Source of the DNA: Spirochaetaceae bacterium
Lineage (GTDB): Bacteria > Spirochaetota > Spirochaetia > SZUA-6 > RPPD01
Direction: 5' to 3'
Length of the DNA stretch: 11,923 nt
Assembly (NCBI GenBank): GCA_003818675.1
Contig: RPPD01000022.1
Span: forward strand, 1-11,923
The notes under the pieces were generated by a model. It was given only the letters and a program-made list of their open reading frames with translations, searched no databases and was not told where the DNA came from. The translations under genes and the position numbers were made by a program. Shown piece after piece: positions 7,198 through 11,923 of this stretch (positions are counted from its first letter, which is position 1; the number at the start of each line of letters is the position of its first letter).

Positions 7198-7833
7198 ATG
7201 ATAAAATCTTTTCATAATATATTATGGCTTGCAGCAGGATTTCTTTTTGCTGTAACAGCATGCGCGGGCGAACCCGTTGACAATCCAATCAAGGACAAAC
7301 AAATGAAACAACAATTCACAACAGGGCGTGAACAAAGCCCATGGCAGGGCTACACTGCAAGTGCCGCAGAGGAACAGGCTGGAAAATCAATATCCGCAAC
7401 AGCCATTACAGACACAATGGAGCGTCTGCCCCATCTTTCGGATTATACACTTGATGGTTTGCCATTCCTCGCCATAGACAGACAAGCGCGTCGCGTAGTC
7501 ATAAACCAGAATTTATTTTCTTCACTCACCCGCGCTGACGCAACCCGTGCCAGATCCGGTGAAAAGTTGGTAATTGGCCGCATCACAGAATCGCGACTTT
7601 TGCAGGAACCCTGGAATGTTTTTGCCTTTCTGCTTGAATCGCAGATCATAGAAACCTACTGGCACATTGGCGCAACAATCAAACTGGTTGAGACAAAGGA
7701 GAGCGGAAGCATTGCAAGTGCATCATTCAGCGGAGTACACACATATTATACCAATAAGAAAAACGAGGAAGAGTTCAAGTTCGTAATCCGGCTCGACCGC
7801 AAAAACGGAGATATCTGGATAGAGGGCCTGTAG
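7198..7833 (+). CDS. Lipoprotein of unknown function
   Basis: A 211-residue protein with a signal sequence and a lipobox VTAC (Cys22), so it is expected to be lipidated and exported. The remainder is rich in Ser, Thr and Ala, then becomes beta-strand-like (RRVVINQNLF, FKFVIRLDRKNGDIWIEGL), resembling a small beta-sheet domain. I do not recognise the family. AGGAGG lies at 7179-7184, 13 bases before this ATG; an in-frame TTG at 7186 is too close to it, so the ATG is preferred even though the spacing is long. It follows the chemotaxis gene by 63 bp on the same strand with no clear terminator between, so co-transcription is likely. A role with the receptor is only a guess. Confidence 0.75.
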   Translation: MIKSFHNILWLAAGFLFAVTACAGEPVDNPIKDKQMKQQFTTGREQSPWQGYTASAAEEQAGKSISATAITDTMERLPHLSDYTLDGLPFLAIDRQARRVVINQNLFSSLTRADATRARSGEKLVIGRITESRLLQEPWNVFAFLLESQIIETYWHIGATIKLVETKESGSIASASFSGVHTYYTNKKNEEEFKFVIRLDRKNGDIWIEGL

Positions 7834-7834
7834 G

Positions 7835-7978
7835 TTACTGTTGCTTTTCAAGACTGTTTGCCTGGTTCTCGAGTTCCACGATTCTTGCGGCCGAAGCGTC
7901 AAGAGACCTTGTAATTTCCCCGCTTAAGGCATCAACTTTGATCCTGAGCGTGTCAATTCTGGAAATGGTCTGCCGCAC
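7835..7978 (-). CDS. Possible small coiled-coil protein
   Basis: An antisense frame that reads as a convincing coiled coil (GTG start, 47 residues: TISRIDTLRIKVDALSGEI, then ARIVELENQANSLEKQQ and TAA). Ile, Leu and Val fall at roughly heptad spacing, and the composition is protein-like rather than shadow-like. The frame remains open upstream to about 8053 (PEIIRQSINTGISRGQIISP) but offers no ATG, GTG or TTG before this GTG, and no Shine-Dalgarno is seen. It ends one base past the stop of the plus-strand lipoprotein and overlaps nothing essential. It may be a small gene, the remnant of a longer one, or coincidence. Confidence 0.3.
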   Translation of the reverse strand: MRQTISRIDTLRIKVDALSGEITRSLDASAARIVELENQANSLEKQQ

Positions 7979-7997
7979 AGCCGCCGAATCCGGTGAG

Positions 7998-8594
7998 ATG
8001 ATCTGGCCGCGGCTGATCCCGGTATTTATGCTCTGCCTGATGATTTCAGGCTGTGAAAGCGAGGGTCAAACGCTTGCGCCTTATCCGCTGGTAGAATCGC
8101 CCCATCCGGAATTCATGACGATGACATCCACAACGTGCTTTATTCAGGGTCCTGACGCCCCGAGAAATGGAAAGTCCGGGCAAGATATTGCTTTCCGGGA
8201 CCTTGCTTTTCTGAATATTCCGGGAAACCTCGACCTCCATTTGAAGGACAACTCCCTTTACGCTGACAGTTTTGTGAACCTTGTCTCCATTGACGCTGCC
8301 GCAGCGATGCAGGTTCCCGCACCGGCCACGAATTCCCGGTTTCTCGATATCGACACACTCTTTTCGCATGGAGGATATCTTTACATTGGACGCGTTATTG
8401 ACACACAATCAATTGGCGCTGACATACGTTCACGCTTTCATGATTTTGAATGCTATGACTGCATCAAGAACGGGAACCAGGTGATATTGACGACAACCAG
8501 CGGGATCATACTCATGGATATTTCAGACCCGACAAAACCACTGCTTCTCGGATATTTACTGGCAAAAGAAAGACAATGGGGTATTGAAGAATAG
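7998..8594 (+). CDS. LVIVD-repeat lipoprotein, short
   Basis: A 198-residue exported lipoprotein: hydrophobic signal from 1 to 18 and lipobox ISGC (Cys19). It contains LVIVD-type beta-propeller-like repeats: AFLNIPGNLDLHLKDNSLY with ADSFVNLVSIDA at about 90-120, and a second near the end (GIILMDISDPTKPLLLGYLL). Proteins of this kind are surface or periplasmic with no known biochemical role, and they are usually about twice this length. The stop codon at 8592-8594 directly abuts the 3' end of the tRNA-Arg gene on the other strand, so the gene may be truncated. The ATG was chosen because it gives a clean signal peptide; its Shine-Dalgarno (GGTGAG) is too close to be convincing. Confidence 0.72.
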   Translation: MIWPRLIPVFMLCLMISGCESEGQTLAPYPLVESPHPEFMTMTSTTCFIQGPDAPRNGKSGQDIAFRDLAFLNIPGNLDLHLKDNSLYADSFVNLVSIDAAAAMQVPAPATNSRFLDIDTLFSHGGYLYIGRVIDTQSIGADIRSRFHDFECYDCIKNGNQVILTTTSGIILMDISDPTKPLLLGYLLAKERQWGIEE

Positions 8595-8668
8595 TGCGTC
8601 CAGGAGGACTCGAACCTCCGACCCACAGCTTAGAAGGCTGTTGCTCTATCCACCTGAGCTATGAACGC
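8595..8668 (-). tRNA. tRNA-Arg (anticodon TCT)
   Basis: A full cloverleaf is visible on the minus strand. The acceptor stem GCGTTCA pairs with TGGACGC (one G-T wobble), and the anticodon stem ACAGC/GCTGT encloses the loop CTTCTAA with anticodon TCT (plus-strand AGA at 8632-8634). The T-arm GGAGG TTCGAGT CCTCC is complete, with discriminator A. CCA is not encoded. It reads AGA codons and lies 12 bp downstream of tRNA-Pro. Confidence 0.96.
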
Positions 8669-8680
8669 GATAATGCAAGA

Positions 8681-8753
8681 TCGGGATGAGAGGACTTGAA
8701 CCTCCGATTTCCTGCTCCCAAAGCAGGCGCCTTAGCCACTAGGCAACATCCCG
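8681..8753 (-). tRNA. tRNA-Pro (anticodon TGG)
   Basis: The acceptor stem CGGGATG pairs exactly with CATCCCG. The anticodon stem CCTGC/GCAGG encloses the loop TTTGGGA with anticodon TGG (plus-strand CCA at 8718-8720). The T-arm is GAGG TTCAAGT CCTC, with discriminator A and no encoded CCA. It is first in a two-tRNA unit with tRNA-Arg. Confidence 0.96.
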
Positions 8754-8765
8754 AGGAATCATGTG

Positions 8766-8794
8766 AATATATCGGTTTTTCCCGCATGGGTCAA
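8766..8794 (-). promoter_or_regulatory. Promoter of the tRNA-Pro/tRNA-Arg unit
   Basis: On the minus strand TTGACC (8794-8789), a 17-bp spacer and TATATT (8771-8766), ending 12 bp before the first base of tRNA-Pro. The hexamers are near consensus and the spacing is ideal, as expected for a strong stable-RNA promoter. Confidence 0.75.
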
Positions 8795-8803
8795 GACAGT
8801 GCA

Positions 8804-9589
8804 TCAGAATCTGCGTAAATGAGGCGTACCGTAATTATAAAATGCGGCCAGATAGTTCCTGTATCCTTCCAAATCAAACCAGCCATCCCTGCCATACTCT
8901 GGAGGCGCCTTTTCTATATGGAACTCCTGCGCAGGCATGAAACTAAAACCCACGAGAAAATAAATCCTGCCGGATTCTTCCCTGCAAGCGTCCATAATCA
9001 TGGATACATGCCCGATTCCGCCTGTTTCGTTCTGCACGAACATGTCGCCGGGCCGCGCATCAGCGTCAGAAACAGGAATCCCGCCTTTCAGTATTGAAAA
9101 TGAATTGGAACAGGACATTGAATTTCGCAGGAATTTCACAAATGAAAGGCCGGAATTCCGGAAATACTTTTTTCTGCCATTATAATCATAGAGAAAAAAC
9201 TCTCCCTGTTCTCCAAAGGACGCCTTGTTGTATTCCGCCCAGAATCGCATGCAATAGTCTGCGCACTGCTCAAGATCGTCCTGGAAAAGAAGGGGCATGT
9301 CCACCACCGCCCAGACATGGTATGCCCCGGACCGAACCGTGCTTCCATCAAAAATACGAATCGATCCGTTCTTCTTGAGGCCAAGGGATCCAAGCCACGA
9401 CATGAACGAGCCTTCGGAATATGTCAACCTGACGCAGCTCGCAGGCGCAGGTATTTGGTTGACCATGCCTGCAGTCAATTCTGTTTCATTCTGCGACGGT
9501 TCCTGCGAGTTCGCCGGCATCAGAACCACTGCCAATATGAGGCCAAGGGCTGCGAACACCGCGGCCATGCCTGCTATTATCTTTTTCAT
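8804..9589 (-). CDS. DUF4846 family exported protein
   Basis: A 261-residue protein with one N-terminal hydrophobic segment (residues 1-25, KKIIAGMAAVFAALGL) acting as signal or anchor. The rest matches the DUF4846 pattern: an IPAP opening with GSFMSWLGSLGLK, a central DDLEQCADYCMRFWAEY, then GDMFVQ and GIGHVSMIMDA, then FSFMPAQEFHIEK, ending LAAFYNYGTPHLRRF. The Asp/His-containing GD...GH portion resembles the late part of NlpC/P60-type folds, but no enzymatic role is established for the family. The ATG at 9589 fits a normal signal; an in-frame ATG at 9613 would add eight residues and overlap the upstream gene by 20 bp instead of starting 4 bp after its stop codon. Either way the arrangement implies translational coupling. 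Confidence 0.86.
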   Translation of the reverse strand: MKKIIAGMAAVFAALGLILAVVLMPANSQEPSQNETELTAGMVNQIPAPASCVRLTYSEGSFMSWLGSLGLKKNGSIRIFDGSTVRSGAYHVWAVVDMPLLFQDDLEQCADYCMRFWAEYNKASFGEQGEFFLYDYNGRKKYFRNSGLSFVKFLRNSMSCSNSFSILKGGIPVSDADARPGDMFVQNETGGIGHVSMIMDACREESGRIYFLVGFSFMPAQEFHIEKAPPEYGRDGWFDLEGYRNYLAAFYNYGTPHLRRF

Positions 9590-9593
9590 TGTT

Positions 9594-10508
9594 TCATTTT
9601 CCCATCTTTTCATTCTGAAGCCATTTTTTGATCACGCCGGGATCTCCTAGCAGGTTTCCCACAACACGATAACCTGATTTCACGAGTGCGTAAGAAGACT
9701 CTGCCTCTTCCTTCACCACACCCCTGCGCTGAAAATAGCTTGAATGGATGAAATACATTTTTTTATCTTCCACCAGGAGAAAACCGATGTGGTTGTCCAG
9801 CCCAACGACATAAAGCCCCGGGCCCTCCTGTCTCATGCGCATAAAAAAGGTTCTGGCATCCATGTTACTGTATCGTTTTACGTATGCACTGCCAACAAGT
9901 TCCCTGATTATTGTTTCTGAAGGCTCCTGCGAAAGCCTGATTCTCTCAAGTGAAAATCCTGCGTCGCGGAGCACGGTTGTAACAAAATACCCGCAGGCTA
10001 TCTGGCCGCTTCCCGGGATTTCACTCGTGCCATTAAAATCCCATGAAGTGCCATACCAGTGAGGGATCAGTTTTCCCGTCATGCTCGAAAGCAGATATGT
10101 ACCGGCAGAATCAAGTATGCGGTTCTTTTCTGCTGCTGTCCCTGCATCCCTGTACTTCTGCACCATGGAGGTTCTGTTGAAAAGAAAAGCATATTTCAGG
10201 TCGCTATAAAGCGCCAGTCGTTCTTCTCTGGGAAGCGCGGCGAAAGGATTTTGTTCCGGAACTGCATTGGAGGCAAAGAACATGCCGCCTGCAACAAACA
10301 TTCCTGTGCCCATGAACAGGATCAAAATCACGAGACGGGCGGGATTCGCAGACGGCCCCTTGTGTTCCCGGATGATCTTGTTGTCAGCCTTTAGCGGATT
10401 ATTCTTTTGCTGCAACCAGACTTTACATTGCGATCTTTTCTTTTTCCTCGGCCAGATATCCTGATTGACTATTGCAATGTAGTTTGCAGATCGCGTTCGC
10501 ATATTCAT
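9594..10508 (-). CDS. Membrane-anchored Cys/His papain-fold-like protein
   Basis: A 304-residue protein with a basic cytoplasmic N-terminus (1-57), one membrane helix (58-80) and an extracytoplasmic domain. The domain shows IACGYFVTTVLRDAG (Cys172 at the start of a helix) and, about 68 residues later, LDNHIGFLLVEDKKMYFIHSS (His240, His255). Such a Cys-helix/His-strand order is typical of NlpC/P60 or C39-like papain-fold peptidases, so a cell-wall or amide hydrolase role is inferred. I do not recognise a named family. The start is uncertain: ATG 10508 has a GGGAAAG stretch upstream, ATG 10502 follows closely, and a start near the membrane helix is possible because the first 50 residues look unlike a conserved domain. 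The gene directly precedes the DUF4846 gene. Confidence 0.68.
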   Translation of the reverse strand: MNMRTRSANYIAIVNQDIWPRKKKRSQCKVWLQQKNNPLKADNKIIREHKGPSANPARLVILILFMGTGMFVAGGMFFASNAVPEQNPFAALPREERLALYSDLKYAFLFNRTSMVQKYRDAGTAAEKNRILDSAGTYLLSSMTGKLIPHWYGTSWDFNGTSEIPGSGQIACGYFVTTVLRDAGFSLERIRLSQEPSETIIRELVGSAYVKRYSNMDARTFFMRMRQEGPGLYVVGLDNHIGFLLVEDKKMYFIHSSYFQRRGVVKEEAESSYALVKSGYRVVGNLLGDPGVIKKWLQNEKMGK

Positions 10509-10583
10509 ATTTTCGGCTTTCCCTGCAGGCTATCATAGAGGGGAAATATGGCATTTTTTTGTTTATTTTCGGGAAAAACCGTT

Positions 10584-10609
10584 GTATACTGCCCTTATAC
10601 TGGTATATC
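10584..10609 (+). promoter_or_regulatory. Repeated TATACTG motif ahead of the omega-amidase gene
   Basis: TATACTG occurs at 10585-10591 and again at 10596-10602, 11 bp apart (one helical turn), followed by TATATC at 10604. One copy may be the -10 element of the amidase promoter. A convincing -35 is not visible: TTGTAT at 10582 with 16-bp spacing to TATATC is the best option. The tandem spacing also suits a regulator binding one face of the helix. Confidence 0.3.
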
Positions 10610-10631
10610 ACCATAGTGGAGGTCTAAAGCT

Positions 10632-11435
10632 TTGAGGGATTTTACCATCGCGGTCATCCAGAACAGGACGATCCATGACAAGGAAAAGAATATTATAAAT
10701 GCGCTTGATCTTGTAAAAAAAGCCGCGGGCAAGGGCGCGAGTCTGGTCATGCTCCCGGAGATTTTTTTATACCCTTATGAGCTTTCAAAACTGGCCATAG
10801 TTGTTGATTCTGACGGTTCCACACTCAAAAGGCTTTCACAAACAGCTAAGGAAAACAGAATATTTCTCTGCACAGGCTCCTTCCCTGTCCAGGAAAACAA
10901 TAAAATTTATAACAGGGCATTTTTGCTTGGGCCTGATGGGTCTGTTCTGCTTACACATGACAAGTGCCATCTTTTTGATGTGCGATTGCCCAATCTTGTG
11001 AGCGAAGAGTCCAAAGTCTTTACAGCAGGTTCGCAGGCCCGCACAATCAAAACCGACCTGGGCAGCATCGGGATGCTGGTCTGCTACGACATACGCTTTC
11101 CTGAGATTTCCCGCAAGCTCGCTCTTGCGAACGCTGAAATCATCCTCGTGCCCGCGGCCTTCAATACTGTCACCGGTCCTGCCCACTGGCATACGATCCT
11201 GCGTGCCAGGGCAATCGAAAACCAGGTTTTTCTCGCCGCGGCATCACCTGCCAGAAACAACAAGGCGGGCTATCTCGCATATGGCCACTCGCTTGTAGTA
11301 AATCCATGGGGAAGAATCCTCACCGAGGCAGGCACAGGCCAGACCATACTTTACGCGAAGCTTGATGCAGATGTACTTTCAACAACCCGGGCAAGGCTAC
11401 CGCTCTTGAAACACCGCAGACCAGAGATTTATTGA
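10632..11435 (+). CDS. Omega-amidase / Nit2-like carbon-nitrogen hydrolase
   Basis: A nitrilase-superfamily amidase of 267 residues. The Glu-Lys-Cys triad is Glu43 (VMLPEIF), Lys111 (HDKCHLFD) and Cys151 (VCYDIRFPE). The C-terminal half closely follows Nit2/omega-amidase (FNTVTGPAHWHTILRARAIE, NQVFLAAASPARN, YGHSLVVNPWGRILTEAG), enzymes that hydrolyse alpha-ketoglutaramate or alpha-ketosuccinamate to the keto acid and ammonia in the cytoplasm. The length matches the family. The start is TTG, chosen because GGAGGT (10618-10623) lies eight bases upstream and no ATG is available before the conserved region. It is divergent from the Cys/His gene across a 123-bp gap. The exact substrate cannot be fixed from sequence; deaminated glutathione amidase (Nit1-like) is the main alternative. 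Confidence 0.92.
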   Translation: MRDFTIAVIQNRTIHDKEKNIINALDLVKKAAGKGASLVMLPEIFLYPYELSKLAIVVDSDGSTLKRLSQTAKENRIFLCTGSFPVQENNKIYNRAFLLGPDGSVLLTHDKCHLFDVRLPNLVSEESKVFTAGSQARTIKTDLGSIGMLVCYDIRFPEISRKLALANAEIILVPAAFNTVTGPAHWHTILRARAIENQVFLAAASPARNNKAGYLAYGHSLVVNPWGRILTEAGTGQTILYAKLDADVLSTTRARLPLLKHRRPEIY

Positions 11436-11450
11436 AGGCAAGAAGTATCA

Positions 11451-11592
11451 ACCACAGACGCACGCAGATGGACACGGATGAATATGAAGAAAAATGGACA
11501 GGATTAACATGATCGACAAGATGATGAAATCATATGTTAAATGCCGGAATCATTATCCTGTTGATCCATCCTGTCAATCCTGTCTGTTTTTC
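11451..11592. repeat. Dispersed-type intergenic element with long imperfect hairpin
   Basis: The first part (11451-11484) is built from near-repeats of about 10 bp (CACAGACGCA, CGCAGATGGA, CACGGATGAA). The second part is an imperfect inverted repeat. The left arm begins GACAGGATTAACATGATCGA at 11497 and the right arm ends GTCAATCCTGTCT at 11585. Arms are about 36-40 nt including an A5/T5 pair at their base, with a loop of roughly 22 nt. This composition is typical of repeats scattered between genes in many environmental bacteria. The T5 after the right arm could also let it end transcription of the amidase gene. Copy number cannot be judged from one window. Confidence 0.7.
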
Positions 11593-11660
11593 CGGATTAC
11601 AGGTATTGGCTATTGGAAATCAACGGCTTTTCAGCTATATTAGAATCAAAAGGAGTATTT

Positions 11661-11923
11661 ATGAACATAGCGCTTGTCCTTGCCATTGTTGCATCTGTTT
11701 TTTGGGTTCTCTGGATATTCCTGGCCATGTCCAAAAAATCCATGACAATTTTCATTTTTCTGCTTGTCATAGGCGGTGCATGGATCATACTTGATGTTTC
11801 ATTGGCCATTGTGGAAGATTACGCGGCTTACATTCTCCTTCTAATTCCCGTGATACTGCTTCCGAGCATGATCCGGATTGTCACTGAATACCAGCGCGGG
11901 GTTCTTTTCAGATTCGGCCGCCA
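11661..11923 (+). CDS. Stomatin/slipin-like SPFH protein, cut by window edge
   Basis: The first 87 codons only. About three hydrophobic helices (4-22, 27-45, 54-71) are followed by IRIVTEYQRGVLFRFGR, the entry motif of slipin/stomatin-type SPFH domains, which assemble into membrane microdomain scaffolds. AAAGGAG ends five bases before the ATG, supporting the start. Most bacterial slipins have a single hydrophobic hairpin, so the N-terminus seems extended. Such genes are often followed by an NfeD gene, which would lie outside the window. Confidence 0.82.
   Translation, partial: MNIALVLAIVASVFWVLWIFLAMSKKSMTIFIFLLVIGGAWIILDVSLAIVEDYAAYILLLIPVILLPSMIRIVTEYQRGVLFRFGR

Noticed and set aside
8046..8408. 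A 120-codon minus-strand frame opposite the LVIVD gene
   Set aside because: Its translation is rich in Cys and Arg with no domain pattern, whereas the plus strand gives a clear lipobox and LVIVD repeats.
11451..11592. CRISPR array
   Set aside because: The repeats are short, imperfect, about 10 bp in period and lack spacers; the rest is one inverted repeat.

Overview
The window looks like chromosomal DNA from a moderate-GC, Gram-negative, diderm bacterium. A member of the Spirochaetota (Leptospira-like or a free-living relative) is my best guess. The reasons are a 7TMR-DISM sensor fused to kinase, receiver and class III cyclase domains, a six-helix methyl-accepting protein without HAMP, several lipoproteins with loose lipoboxes, an LVIVD-repeat lipoprotein and a DUF4846 protein. 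This placement is inference from protein families and was not tested by a search.

Left part (1-4694). On the minus strand lie a single-domain cyclic-nucleotide-binding protein (649-1179) and, downstream of it, a soluble histidine kinase that runs off the left edge (1-623). Divergent from them is one very long reading frame, 1386-4694. It encodes an N-terminal signal, a periplasmic DISMED-type domain, seven membrane helices, a kinase-like module, a receiver and a class III nucleotide cyclase. It carries two in-frame stops (TAA at 1803, TAG at 4116) with no frameshift, and its kinase phospho-acceptor His is replaced by Asn. The producer and receiver of a cyclic nucleotide therefore face each other across a 206-bp gap, but the producer appears broken.

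Middle part (4684-8594). A FatA-type acyl-ACP thioesterase on the minus strand is split by a one-base frameshift near 4957-4980, and its 3' end overlaps the cyclase end tail to tail by 11 bp. A 126-bp divergent region holds a strong sigma70-like promoter for a six-helix methyl-accepting chemotaxis protein (5509-7134) and a perfect 8-bp inverted repeat lying in the thioesterase leader. The chemotaxis gene is followed by an unrecognised lipoprotein (7198-7833). Next come a possible small coiled-coil ORF on the minus strand and a short LVIVD-repeat lipoprotein that stops exactly at the 3' end of a tRNA gene.

Right part (8595-11923). Two minus-strand tRNAs, Pro(TGG) then Arg(TCT), sit behind a near-consensus promoter. 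Upstream of them, on the same strand, is a two-gene unit: a membrane-anchored Cys/His papain-fold-like protein and a DUF4846 protein that overlap each other. Divergent from this is an omega-amidase (Nit2-like) of the nitrilase superfamily. It is followed by a long imperfect hairpin of the dispersed intergenic type, then the start of a stomatin/slipin-like SPFH protein cut by the right edge.

The most interesting points are the concentration of disabling changes in two adjacent convergent genes, the cNMP producer/receiver arrangement, the intergenic hairpin element and the paired DUF4846/Cys-His genes.
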